Shown piece after piece: positions 12,819-25,679 of a stretch of 64,000 nucleotides of DNA. The stretch is taken from positions 985,001 to 1,049,000 of the forward strand of contig JAVXUO010000638.1 of assembly GCA_033065855.1 (NCBI GenBank). Reading direction: 5' to 3'. Origin of the DNA: Escallonia rubra. Lineage: Eukaryota > Streptophyta > Magnoliopsida > Escalloniales > Escalloniaceae. The position numbers and the translations under genes are program-made. The notes below the pieces were generated by a model that was not told the origin of the DNA, did not search any database, and saw only the letters and a program-made list of their open reading frames with translations. The stretch's first letter is position 1; every line of letters begins with the position of its first letter.

Positions 12819-13529
12819 CGAGGGAAAATCTTCCTGTTCAGCCGCAGAAGTGGAAAAAAAAGGGAAAAATGTGAGTACAAAGTAAACTGGAAACAAAAGT
12901 CGATGTGGTGCTTGTCTTGTTTTTTTCACTCTTAAGGCGGTTCACGTCGTTTATATAGCATTTTCTCCCACAACTTACTCCCAAGTTCCAACTTTTTCTA
13001 CCATCATGTGAGCCAACTAAATACATTTCCACAGAAGTTTCGGAGTCACGGACCTGTTGTGGCCGCTTGTTGGTTGCGCAAAAAGGTGGCCGACGAGCAT
13101 GCTAGACTTGTTGGCAGGCAACTGCACCTGTGGCCAAGGTATTTACCGGAAAAAAGATGGTCAAATTGTTGCCAAAAGTCTTCTCTCTCTCTGTCTGTTG
13201 GAGTTAGATTCATTGTACGACGATATTTATGTTGGCAGTATATATTTGTTGGAGTTGATCTCTTCTCACCGCTGACAAGTTAGTTTAAGTTATTAACACC
13301 ATCTGGTCGTCCATTTATCGCTGATGAACAGACCATGTCACTCTTTTTTTTAAAAAAAACTCACAGTCCGTCCAATAATAGAATGGACGTCTTCACGGAC
13401 TGTTAGACCCCTCATATTTAAATGCTTAAAAATAATAATAATAAAATTAGAGAGTTTGGGACGTAATGGGTATTTTGAAATTTTATTTGTTTTAGAAATA
13501 TAAATATATATCTTTTAGGTGTCTGATAG

Positions 13530-15235
13530 TTACGTAACGTACATTCATAAGAGCACACCAAAATTCAGAGGAGTCTCCAAAGAATCCCTAGGAAGAGACT
13601 TCTTGGAATTTTACAATTTGCTTGAGATAAGAATTTAAATTGATTTTTGATTTGGGATAGTAGTAGTCTACGAATTTTCGTTGTCATTAGAATTTAATTG
13701 GAACATTTGGGTTTGTCAATTTTTAGGGCTTTTGATACAATTGAATTGAGAAGATCAAATTTTGGATTTAATCACAATCAGAGGTAAGGATTTACCGTTT
13801 TGAAATTCTAAATCAGCGTTAAACCGATTATTACCGTTTGATTAAAATGTTCGTCGTGAATTTCTCTATCTGTTAGTCGGTTTATGAATTTTCTATCAGT
13901 CAATTGATGAATAGCGTTTGACTTCCGTTTTGTTGGCCTTGAACTGCCGTCCACTTTGCTTAGGGCTGCCGACACGTTACTCGGCCTATTTACGTATTTG
14001 TTCTTCTCTTTAGTTTTTACAATTTGCTTGGTTTTGCACATCTCGTTACTTGTGCCATGTCAATTCTTTGCATCTTCTGCTGGTTTTTCCTTCTTTCTTC
14101 TCACATTAACCCACTACTAGCCAATCTCCTTTGGTAGATGACCGCACAGACCCAAAGACTAGGCTCACATCATCTTTTTATTTTATTTTATTATATATCT
14201 TGATCTTGAATCCTTTAGTTTATTTGGATGTTTTGTGTTCGATTATTTTGTTAGTAATTTTTGCACTCATATTCCAACAAGATAAATTTTGTTGAGTTCG
14301 TCGTTTTGTCCTCTTCAATTCGAGTCCAATATTGAGGTAATTTTGAAATCGTTTGAAATATAATTCGTAAAGTGGTTGTAAATATATCTCTGTCTTTGTA
14401 TCGTATCACCTTGTGTAACGTAAAAAAGACATTCATTAGTTTACATTGTCTAGATAACTTGTTGGTATCACGGTAAATTATTGAATATGTGTGTTATTCA
14501 TTATGTGAGCCATGTCACAGTTCATGTGACTTTTCAGTTTCTGACTTACCTACGTGGATTAGAACGTGGGCTAGTTCAGTGGGATGAGCTAGAGATCGCG
14601 ATCTAATTTTCTGAACCCGGTTTCATGTGTCAGTGATAACATATGTGACCTCATTCTGAATGGCTCTCTAGTGTCTGTCTTTATACAAGGATGTATTTTT
14701 GACATTTTGAAATTCTGTCTTTGTACGGAAATATATTTTGACACTTTAAAATTTTGTCTCGTATCTGTTCCGTTAAAGTTTTGTACCTCCGAAATTTCGT
14801 TATTCAGACATTTTTTGTACTCCTTTTGGTTCGTTTGTTGAGCGACCTTACTGGGCATTTGGCTCACTTCCTTATTATATTTTCTCTCAGATGATCAGTA
14901 AAAAAGAGACTGGATTGCGGGGCTAACTGTACGATTGAGAGTTATCAATTTTATATCAGAGTCAGTATTAGTAGTTTAGTTTTGCATTTAGTTTGGTTAT
15001 TTTTAAAAAGTACAATTGGAGGACCTACGTGGATTTGGAATTTTATTTTGGAACTCTGTGTCGGAGTAAATTGGAGTATATAAATGCTTTAGGCTGCTGA
15101 CATTTATTGATGTATCTTTGGGATTAATTAGTACATGCTCTGAATGACCACATGGAGAGACATTTCGATATTTTAAGGTTTTCTGACTATGATTATTTAA
15201 TATTAACGCTCCGAAAATTCGGGGGTTACACGGAC
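13530..15235. mobile_element. Probable old LTR-retroelement remnant, Ty3/gypsy-like
   Basis: Near 15206-15230 the sequence has the near-palindromic AACGCTCCGAAAATTCGGGG motif next to GTTACA, a pattern I associate with LTR ends of plant chromovirus-type Ty3/gypsy elements. Sequence to its left has the T-rich, gene-free texture of such LTRs. No coding domain is recognisable. Orientation and outer ends are unresolved. It is a degraded, old fossil. Confidence 0.35.
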
Positions 15236-15411
15236 GGTAAATCACTATTCGCCCCATAAAAGGAGGTATGCCTCTCTATAATGTGACGGAAAACGAAGTT
15301 CACTAAGGAAAAAAAAAAAGAGTGAATCTGCGCGCCCAGCTCAATAATGTGGCAACATAATCGCACTGATAACTTAACTTAATTAAGCTACCAAAACTGT
15401 CATTTTATCAA

Positions 15412-15413
<2 letters not shown>

Positions 15414-15453
<40 letters not shown>

Positions 15454-15470
15454 AACACACACACACACAC
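15414..15470. repeat. Compound (AT)n/(AC)n microsatellite
   Basis: A run of about 18 AT dinucleotides is followed directly by a run of about ten AC dinucleotides. Such compound arrays are usually length-polymorphic. Confidence 0.95.
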
Positions 15471-17219
15471 GTAGTTATTACTAAGTAATAATGAAGAAGA
15501 TGTTTACTTACGAAGAAGGTCACGTGAAAGTTGGTCATCATCACGCGTGACATGTGTCTACGCACGAACTCCTTTTCCTGCATCGCAGGAGGCGGCTCGA
15601 CTTTTGACCTGGATATTTTGACTAACTCATTTTAAATATCTCAAAATAACATCTATAATTGATACTCAGTACTATTTAAATCTACAGTGATTAGATCAGG
15701 AGTAATATTTATATATTTACTTTGCTTGCGCGTTTTTTTTATTTATTATTATTATTATATGATGAATAAGGAAGGGTGAAAACAAGCATGGAGTTCAAGT
15801 CGATAAAAATCGGGCTATCACTTATGCCTTATGCGGAAAAAAAATATTAGGTTTGTGACCTCAAATTCATCGATGGAGTACATTATAACTCTAAGTAAAA
15901 GAAACTTAACGTGAACGGAAATGGAAACGTAAAACAGACACGCTTGGACACATGGTAACTACAAAATGGATTGACCGAAAGTTATGAATCGAGAAATCAA
16001 CTATAAAAGGTAAATGTCTATCGGTTAATCCTTTTTAACACCAAACACAAATTAGCTCTTGCTTACTTTAGCCATCTCTCTCTATCCAAAGTAAACAGAT
16101 TTATCTTAGATGCATCAAACATTGTTTAACTCATTTAAACAATCACCAAAATATATTCAAGTTTTGAATTGAAACTTTTGTACTTTGAAAGGTCCATAAA
16201 AATTTATCATGACAAACACGACGAAAGTAAACAACTTATGTTAGATGTACTTATAAACTTTGTTTGATTAGGAGCAGGAATAGATTAAATGAGAGTAGAA
16301 GTAACTTAAATAGCACTGATAAAGTTCTAAATTATTAGGCCAAAAGAATTTCTGAAAATATTCTCAAAATTCGATCAGGCACATTCCTCACCCTAGTTTC
16401 CCCGGTCTAGTGTTCTCCTTTTTTGATCCCTCATTTTCCTAGCCATCTTATCTCGCCTCAAAATTTATATTGATTTTGAATATAAGCCAGAGAGACGCTC
16501 TCCCTGAATGTCAGACCGTTCTTTTTCGTAAATCGTATTCGTACGTGGTTTCGCAAGAAGGTTTGGCACCTTGATGTCGGCTATTTGGGTAGCAACGGAT
16601 GCCTGGGACCGAGTTATTATTATTTCTTATGTTTTCTAATGGTCAACTCCATCTAAAAATACATGTACTTGATGTCTCGCCATCAAAAAATTGTTGAGAA
16701 GCTGAACCAAGGCTTTCTCGGTAACAGTATTTAGAGCTTGACATGTCCCCGCACTTTAATTAATTTATAAATCAGCCCTCAGAACACGTCTCAAAGCTTT
16801 TCACTAGCAAACAATCCGTATGACAAATGGGTCAATGCTAGGCGCTCTGACATGTTAACAAAAAGACACCATTGATGCTGATTCTGAAGTATATTCCATC
16901 ACCAATGATAGTTTAGCAAATTAATTAGGAAATTATGTCTCAAAATTGCCTGGTAATACACACATCGACAGTGGAGATCATGACCTCCAAAAGTTATTAT
17001 GGAGTCAGCCGAATGGCATTTCGGGTTCCCCTAATCCTTCGATTGATGCGATTCCAACTCAAATTTTCTTTTTCATTTTCACCCTACAGTTTAATGCAGA
17101 CGTCTGATATGACCTTTCCAATTATTTTCCTTTTGGTGCTGGTTTGAGTCTCCTCACCTATCGCATCATTTTTGGGGAAATAATAAAATATGCTTCCTAC
17201 AAGTTGTTGGGTGTTGCCA

Positions 17220-17345
17220 ATCGAAATTAATCAGCATGGGAACTGAGCATGCGTGTCAAACGTCGACATATTTGAACATGTTTTAGAGCGAAGCGAAGAC
17301 AAGCAATAGCGTATCTACTGTTCTTTTATTTTTTAGTATCGTATA
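17220..17345. repeat. Dispersed direct repeat, copy A
   Basis: AATCAGCATGGGAACTGAGC and the following ~90 bases closely match the segment at 18066-18172. The best-matching core is about 65 bp, after which similarity fades through GAAGACAA and TATCT. No terminal repeat or coding signal shows what duplicated it. Confidence 0.7.
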
Positions 17346-18065
17346 CGTTACGAAGTCATCCGATCAAGTTGCCCACATATTTGATATAAAAAAATATATT
17401 ATGAATTATATCGCTTGGAAAAATCTAACACTTAAACTCTGCTAAATATCACCTACTTACAAAATATAATACAAAGTCATTAACATTTTTCTAACACTGC
17501 TAAATATGACCTACTTATTTATAATAATAAGTGAAAGGTTGTAAAGACACCTTTTAGAGAAAGGTCACAACTCACAACCTTTTGCTTTAAACAAAGGGCC
17601 ACAGCCCTTAATTCAAATTTGTTTTGAAGAAAGATATCAAACTTTCCAACATACTCCACCTTTGCTTTTGCTTTGGTAAGACTACTATCTTCAACAACAT
17701 TGTCCAAACATATGGTTCTTCTTTGTGCTACATAATGTGGTCAAACAATTAGACTTGACTGTATACCATTTTCTTCTTTGTGCTTAGAAATTTCTTATTT
17801 TTCCACTCTTTTTGTCTTGTGTAGAGACAGAATCTTGGACCCTTCCGGGATGCCTCCCTGGACTTCGACCAACATCAAGATTTCTTTAGTTAAAATGAAA
17901 AGCCCAACAATAATATTATAGACCCGGTAACAGATGTTAGCTTGTCCTTGGTTCACTAACTTTATATTATATATATATATATATACCCTCTTTTAATTTT
18001 TCCTTTTTCTCTTTCTGCAAATCCATACAAATTAAAGAGAGGAAAGAAAGTTGTGACGGCATTGC

Positions 18066-18172
18066 GAATCAATCAGCATGGGAATTGAACATGCGTGTCA
18101 AACATTGACATATTGAAACATGTTTTAGACTGAAGACAAAAGTGTATCTGCAGGTCTTCTGGTATCATGTAG
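18066..18172. repeat. Dispersed direct repeat, copy B
   Basis: Second copy of the segment at 17220-17345, about 845 bp away and in the same orientation. It lies roughly 420-530 bp beyond the WEE1 stop codon on the downstream side of that gene. Confidence 0.7.
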
Positions 18173-18594
18173 GTTAGGTTGGATGTGACTAGTTGAAGCC
18201 ACTTGTGATTGGATCATATGGCTGATTTTCGTTTATTGGCGGCTACAGTGGCATATGAACTCATGTATGATGTATCCCAGTTACAGGGTTTGGATCTCCA
18301 AGTCAATAGTGCAGCTAAAATCTTTGTTATCAGGTTGGTCCTGAAACAGAAGTGAGAGAACCTCGAGGTAAAAGGGGCTTCTCCATTGGTAATTGTTTAC
18401 TAGCATGACAAGATTCACAACAAAATACAGCAACGTCCAGGCTTGCTCCCTAATTTGTACAAAAAAGCACCATGGGAAGGGAAAATTTGGTGCCAAAAAT
18501 TGGGAGAACGGTTCAATTTTATGCCCGCGCCATTTTTTTCAAGCCACTCGGCTATCACGAGTCCCCAACAAAGATCTAATGTGACAAGATGGCC

Positions 18595-21500
18595 TTACTT
18601 GGATTTTGAAATCCTTTGGGGCTTGTCAAATATTGGATTCTCCACTAGTTCTTTAGCAGAAGGTCGTCGAACAGGGTCTGGATCCATCATTACCTGAATT
18701 CATTTGGAGAGGAATGGTACAAGTGACATAACACGGTTAGTCAGGACTACTTTTTGATAACACAAACCAGGGTTCTCTGCATAACTAAGTCAACAACATT
18801 CAGATATTAAAGTTCGCAGTGCGTTCAAATTAAAATGATGATGATTTCTTGCGGCATTGGATACCAAAACTAGGAGATATATTAATAGAGAATTTGAAAC
18901 ATGAAAAGGGAGAGAAAGCAACTATTGACTTCAACTAGCAGAAGTAGATAACAAGCTTGTACCTTAAGTAAGTTCTGAAACTGTAACGAATGGCCAGGAA
19001 GAAGTGGCAGTTTTCCTTCTCGAAGATTCAAGAAGTGAGGTCCTGATTCTGGCAATGTTGATCCTTTAAGAAGCTCATACATTGCAGCTCCCAAGGAGAA
19101 TATATCAACCTTGTCAAGATAATCATAATTGTCATTCAGGATCTCTTGGGGCATATAGCGTGCATCACCCTCTTCAATTGGTAGGCTCCTATCGAGAAGA
19201 GTTGCACAGCCAAAATCGCCAAGCTTAAAAACACCATTCTTAACATAAATATTATCCGGCTTTACATCTAAGTGAGCTATCCCTCTCTCATGTATAAATT
19301 GCAGTGCCTTGGCCATCTGCAGAAATCTCAAATCTAATAGTTAGAATGTAAATAAGAAAAGGTCTTCACAGGATCTCTCGGAACACTGGAAAGAAACGAA
19401 AGCAATTTGAAATTTTGCAAGGCAGAAGTTACACCCAATACCCTTTTCAAAAGATAGCCCCTTATATAGACTGGAGTTATCCTGTGGTAGAGTTGGTCAT
19501 GTTGAGAGAATTAATATGTTCATCTTCTTTCATGTCAGCATCATGACATACATGAAAACTCCTCAAATCTCCATGAACTTGGAGGAGACCCGAAGAAAAT
19601 TGGGATACACCAAATCATGGTGCATGACTGCATGTATCCTCGAGGGGAGAAATACAAACATGAAATTGACATGTAAGAAAGTACGATTGTGCCAGACAAT
19701 GGCGGGAATCAGATATTTAGTTTGCATCTTCTAGACTAAGTTTCCTCTATAAATATTTGTAGAACTCAGCTCTATCAGGGAAATGCTCATGTTTTATAAA
19801 AACTAGTAGATGGTCCAACGTTAAGCACTTCACATATAATGGACATGTAGCTATGTGGGCAGACAGAAGTGATTTATGCTCTTATGTATTTGCTACACTA
19901 TAGTTTCCGTGTAAAATAACAACCTGGTGCATTGCTTCTAAAATCTCTCCCTCCGTGAACAATTTAGAAGATTGGGAAAAGGATAGACTCTGATCACATA
20001 GTTCCATCTGGATGTACAGTTGCTCATTTTCAAACCAAGAAGTGTTGTAGCCAACAATGTGTTCATGTGATCCTGCAAGAAACAATATAAAGCTTAGCTA
20101 GTCAATAGAAAAATGAAATTACTTAACACCACGTATAGAGAGAAAAAATAGGTAAATAATAGGATAGTTCTTCACAAACCTAAGGCAGCCAATGCTTGAA
20201 CTTCCATTAATGCTTTTCGCCTGCAAAATTTATGCATGAAGCAACTAAAACAGATACTAAAATATCTTAATGCAACCTAGAGCAGCCATAGCATGGAAGC
20301 TACCTTTCTGCGTCCTGATGCAATTGTCTTGTGCTATGTTTAACTGCGTACATGCAACCATCAATTCTCTTCAAGACTTTGAAAACATAACTGAAGTTTC
20401 CATTCCCAATTTTCTGGGAGAAGAATAGATCAATCAAAAATCTACAAATCGGTTCCATAACAAAGATCTTTACAGATTTAAAACACATACCTCGATTTCA
20501 TGGAAATCTGTCCGGTAGCGGGAAAGGCCATCGCCACCAATAACTGCACGCAGAAAACCTGAAGAAGCAAAATGCAAGATTACAATCTTAAACAGAGAAT
20601 AAGATAGGACTTTCACAGAGACCCAAGCAAACCTTGAGCCCACCCCCAACAACAACAAAATCTCCAAATTTCCATACTTTGTTGAACTACAAACATATTT
20701 TTTGTGCTTTACCATAATTATGCCCATTCTAGGACACCATTAGTATTTCAAATAAAAAGGGGTAAGAATCCATCTAAGTACAATGTTGACGGGCTACATC
20801 ACTCAAGATGCACATCATAAGAGTATTAGCCTTTCAACATGATAGAGGTGTCACACATAAATGACTAAACCACTTCCATGATTAATAAAAGTTGTGTAAC
20901 AATTTGCGCAAACAAACCAAAGCAGCCAGTACCAATAGTACTTCATCATGCATGTACCTATCTTTTATAGAGAAATAGTCAAACTTCACAAACTTCTTAG
21001 TGTAGAGAGCCACCAATTTTTTACCTGCGCACTTTGATCTGCGATTACCAAATGGATCGATGTCAATTTCTGAAGCATCCCTAAGGTATGGGTTCTTCAT
21101 GCAAGGAGGAGGCATAACTCGACAGCGTAGAGCCACCGCAGATTGTGAAACATAACTTGGATTCCTCTGTGACTCAGTAGCTATCGTTTCCTCGATCTTT
21201 ACTTCATCTGCTCCAGAAGTATCAGTTGCAAGTTCCGCAATTTGTTGATGGGTGGACAAATCGGAACTAACCAAGGTACCATCTGAGAGCGTAATAAGTT
21301 CAAGTTCAGAAGGGAGAAACAAAGAATCGGTAAGAGCATTTTAAGGGACAATGAGTAGTTAAGGACCAATTCACTACCGAGTATTGCATAGACACTAACT
21401 GCTGAAATAAGGACAGCCCCACAACAAAGACTAATGTTACTGACGGTAGAATAAGTGATGCATGTCGGTCGTTCGATTGCAGTGTTTAATTCCTACAGCA

Positions 21501-23473
21501 GTTTAACTCGACTACTCAAAACAATCCCACTGAAAAAGCATGCATTATTAGTAAATTGCTTTAAGTCCAAAGAAACAACTGCAGGTAAAGCACAGGTAGC
21601 TTGCAGATATAACGATGTTGAGGCGTATGTTCAGCTATAAGCTTGCATTGAGGGAAACTCAGGCAATGCACCAGTTTTAAGCATGAGAAGAACAAGAAGA
21701 GGGTCAAAAATAATCAAGGCAGAAAGCACACAATTTTCAATACAACCAAATGGTGATGAAAGATTGTATTCAGTAAAACCAAAGAGCTCCTACCATATGC
21801 TATTTCACCTAGTGGAGAATTTTCAGTTTCAATGACAGTTGACTATTACATTGCATGTGGAAGTTGCAATCAAGAAATCTAATTTGTCCTGGATAAAATG
21901 CTGTTATATGTCGATGCATAAGCCCATGGTATTAGATTTTAACCAACTACTCACTGTACTCCTGAAAAACCCTACAAAACCAGATACTACAAAATTTCAT
22001 GATCAATCTTACTCTGCCGCTGTCTTTTTCTTTTAACAGTTTTTACTTTCTCTGGTGACTTAGGACAAGGGATGTTTTCCTGCAAAAAGGGAAATGAAAT
22101 TATAATAAGTAAAAAATCAACTGTGCAACTACAACTGATATTCATATTCTACATGTGTTTCTGCATCACCTTATTGCAATCTAAACTGTTTGGGACGGGT
22201 GGCACATCAGGGGTAATATAGTCTGGGGTGCTGCATTCGATAGATCCAACCAGCAAGTTAGCAATGTACTCAGATATTTGCAGCTGGGGTCATTCAGATA
22301 ATTCACGTTGTACTGGCCTTGCAGGGGCAATAATGTCCAGAAATAACTAAAATTGCTGATAAGGGACATTGAAGAAACAAAATTTGGAATGGTGGTCTCA
22401 GCCTAACTGAGAAGCGACTCTCCGACGTTAGTCTACTGATTGCATCCCCACAGAAGGAGCACATTTGCACATACGAGTATTTGAGGTGAGAGCTTGTGAC
22501 TCATCAGCATTTTGAGGCAAAATAGTCTAGTAAGCAATGCTCTGCACAAGATGATAATTTCTTAGGTCACTACACTAACATGAACTCAATTTTAACTTCT
22601 GGTTATGATCTCTTTTATAAAAAAAAATTACTTGTGGAGGGAGCAAAAAATAGATAACATTAGCAAGTTCACTGATTTTGGTAGAGTGAGTTGGAAAAAC
22701 AGTAACCCACTCGAGCAACCAAGATAGCCGTAGAAACTGCGCAGACTTTTAAAATTTTACTACCTCTGTTCCATTGGATTTTCCCCTTTGGCTTAATGCC
22801 AGTTCCTATGACATTTTAGTATAATGTAAAGATCGGATTGAACTCGTATACAAGTTATAGGTTAATGAAGTATCAATTGACGAGTCAAACTAGGGTAAAA
22901 TCCACAAGTGAAAACAGCAGACAGGGAATTGCAGAAAAGTCAATAGGGGGAAGTGAGGGAGTACTGTGATTTTGGAAAAGAGGTTTGGATAGCACAATCT
23001 CAGTAAGCAAAAACGCCCAGTCATTGAAAATTTGAAATATTTTACCTGTTTATATTATGGTTAAACAACATTAAATTGTAACCAAACCCACCTCACAAAT
23101 ACGACAATCTACCAATAGAAATGGAACACACAACTAAGAAATGCTAAAAAAGTTGCAAACTTTCACTGTTTGAAGCTGAATCTACGAATGGAAAAAACAA
23201 GCGGTACCAGAAGAAATCCTGGCTGAGGATGAAATCTCGGTCGTCAGTGTTTATATCGGCATCGCGATTAAGCGGCGACGGGGAGGGGAGATGGGGATCT
23301 TCTACTTGGGGCTCGGATTCATCAAGAAGGTTGTGGAATCGGGAGGACTGCGGCATGAAAGAGACTTGGCCCAGCTGAATCGTCAAGTGCCTCGCCAGTG
23401 AGCCCTTCATTTTGCTCCTCCTGTTGCTGTTGCTGCTGCTGTTGTTCCGGCTTTTTAGGGCTTTCCTCTTCAT
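18595..23473 (-). CDS. WEE1: WEE1-type cell-cycle inhibitory protein kinase
   Basis: Ten exons on the minus strand: 23208-23473, 22170-22230, 22013-22079, 21025-21282, 20491-20558, 20304-20413, 20180-20220, 19924-20072, 18963-19316 and 18595-18693. Coding length is 1,473 nt (490 residues; Arabidopsis WEE1 is 500). WEE1 phosphorylates the inhibitory Tyr of CDKs and holds the cycle after replication stress or DNA damage. The N-terminus has the plant WEE1 motif DFILSQDFFCTPDYITPD and VALRCRVMPPPC. The kinase domain starts near 241: glycine loop GNGNFSYVFK, Lys265 in YAVKHS, catalytic Asp357 in HLDVKPDN, DFG at 374-376, and the WEE1 signature EGDARYMPQE. The ATG at 23473 was chosen because it matches the usual N-terminus; an in-frame ATG at 23722 is less likely. 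The acceptor of exon 4 is the least certain junction. TTTTGCGCGGG about 145 bp upstream is E2F-like only in part. Confidence 0.94.
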
Positions 23474-25679
23474 CAATCGCCAGTCCAACCTCTCCCCTCG
23501 CTCTCTCCCCCTCTCTCTTGCAGATTGCAACTTCCACTGTGTGCTTGTAATCGTGGGGGTTGATTGTAATGAAATGTACTGATTGGTTTTGTTGGGCGGC
23601 ACGCACGGCTTCGAAATTTTGCGCGGGCCTTTTTTCGAGGGCGTAAAATTATTCCGGTGTTTTTCGGAGTTCGGTCGGGTCGGGTCACTATGTACGGTTC
23701 GAAACAGTTTTGACTTCTTCATTCATCGCTAAGAAGTTAATAATCTTGACAAAAATATATCTTTAGCGATAACAATGAGATAGAAATACATATTTTGAGA
23801 GTGAAAATAGTTTTTTCCCTGTAAGTCATCCAGCTTATGCTTGAAGAATAAAGCGGAGAAAAACATGTCAAGCCAGAGCTCTTAATAGTCATAGTCAGCA
23901 CGCACTTTAAGATCAAAGCGTGTTAACTACTAATACAGTATCTTTGTATCTCCACTTCTAACCTTAAATTTACGAGGGGTTATAACTTGCGGAAACCTCA
24001 TGGACATGGAGCTTAAAGTCATAGAGTTGGTGAAGAATGATGGTTGTTAGCGTTTACATAAATTTAAGCTTGAAATTTTACATGTAATTGTATATACCAA
24101 ACGGGTCATATGATGTGCAGTTCTAACTTAGCAAAACCAATTGAATTGTCGGATTCGGGTAATTTTTGGCTAGATACCGATAAAACGGGTCCGGGTAAAA
24201 ATTACCGAGATTTTTTTGGGTAGTCCTCACTTACACCTATGTCCCTAGCCAGGCAATTTAGGTAAACTCGCAAGAGGCCATAAGTTTCATAATTTTATTC
24301 TTTTTTTTTTCTAACCAATTTTCATTTATTGACTAATTGTGATACAATGTGGATCAGGATCATCTGCTGTACAGTAGAGGTACTATATCAATAAAAAAAA
24401 ATGTCACCAAATATTTTTTAACAATACAAAATTACCATTATAAATTTCAGTAATAGCGACAAAGTACTTTCAGTGACAGTCTTTTGTCACTAAATAATAT
24501 ACAACACTTATGTTGTACAGTAGAGGATCTTGTTCCATAGAATACGTATAAACAAAACTGAACCAATCATCATCGATATTGATAATTCAAGTTAAGCAAT
24601 CTGAACACAATCGATTTAAATATATTTGAGCCTATTCAAAACTTTTTATCACTTGCACGCCTACGTTTTAGATGGATTGTCATTCCTATACTCATGTTAC
24701 ACTTCAACATTCATGTATCCATCTTAACATAAAAATAAGCATCATTTGCTCAGTTCGTTTTTGTTCACTATCAATTTCAAAAAAATAATCATTAAACTGA
24801 ATCGAAACGAACCGAATCAAGGTCGGTTGAGAAATACGAAATCGAACATTTATGTGTTTTTGGTGGTTTAGATTGAATCGGTTCATTTTGATCGTTTTAT
24901 ACGGCTCGCCCCTACTTTTTACCATGCAGATTATGGATGAGCACAGTTCGATTTGAGGGTCAAATTAAAAATCGATCCTTTACCCATTAGTTTGAAAAAT
25001 CAAGAACCAACTGAACCTAACACCATTAGCTTAGATGGTTTGATTTAGTCGGCTTAAACGATTTGATTTAGACTAGTTTACGCATATTTGAAAAAGTAAA
25101 ACGTTGGCAAACCTGTCACTCAATTTAAATATTATTAATTTTTTTTTTTATCTGACACATAATCTTGTCATATTCAACGTCTAAATACTAATGTTAACAT
25201 AAGATGTCAGTATTACCTCAAGCATACGTCACAATGAAGGCTCAAGTTGCCTTTGTCGTCGAAGTACAAGAAAGATTAAGCGGTTTTATGTTATAATTAC
25301 TTGCATTATTTTCTTTTATATTAGCTTTAAAGGTTCTCCTTATTTGACTTTGTTTTGTACCATGTACGTGGAAGTAATCAACGAATGTCACTTAAAAAAA
25401 TTAAAATATTATATATTAAATCGGTTTAAACAGTTTGGATTACAATGAACGGTTTAATGCTCACCCTAGCGCAAATAACCGTTGAATTTTAAGTGAGCGA
25501 GGGCCAGGAGCCATCATGCATTGAGGCGCGAAACGAAGGCCTTAGACCACGGGCACTATGCTCGACTTCAAAATTGGGCCGACCGCCGACCACAGTCCGA
25601 AAGCACGCCTTCACCCTTGAGCTTTACAGCCAACTATTCTTGCCTGGATTAAAGCACCAAGAAAGATCCAAGAGCCAAG
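23474..25679. other. Divergent spacer between WEE1 and the 510-residue gene
   Basis: This is the shared 5' region of two genes that point away from each other, about 2.2 kb long. The WEE1 side is GC-rich; the rest is AT-rich with hAT-like MITE debris (24.8-25.47 kb). A second fragment ending GCTCGCCCCTAC at about 24904-24915 resembles one TIR of the same family. No gene was seen. Confidence 0.5.
24932..25468. mobile_element. Degenerate hAT-type MITE
   Basis: Ends TATGGATGAGCACAGTTCG and, from the right on the other strand, TAGGGTGAGCATTAAACCG are imperfect inverted repeats. They match the TIR consensus TAGGGRTGAGCA of the better preserved element at 53464-54036. The 8-bp flanks ATGCAGAT and GCGCAAAT agree at five positions, as expected for an eroded target duplication. 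Non-coding. The right end is about 210 bp upstream of the ATG at 25680. Confidence 0.5.

Larger units (their letters stand above)
12838..18594. other. Spacer between HAK 5' end and WEE1 3' end
   Basis: No gene was recognised. It holds a probable LTR-type remnant (about 13.5-15.2 kb), an AT/AC microsatellite, and one arm of each pair of dispersed direct repeats at 17.22 and 18.07 kb. Between 15.5 and 17.2 kb the sequence is AT-rich with no repeat or gene structure that I could define. The final few hundred bases are the WEE1 3' region. Confidence 0.5.

Noticed and set aside
23617-23627. E2F site in the WEE1 promoter
   Set aside because: TTTTGCGCGGG has the GCGC core but does not fit the full WTTSSCSS consensus, so it is mentioned only as partial.
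23474-23722. Possible longer WEE1 N-terminus from the ATG at 23722
   Set aside because: The added 83 residues are Arg/Pro-rich and unlike WEE1 N-termini; the ATG at 23473 gives the usual length.
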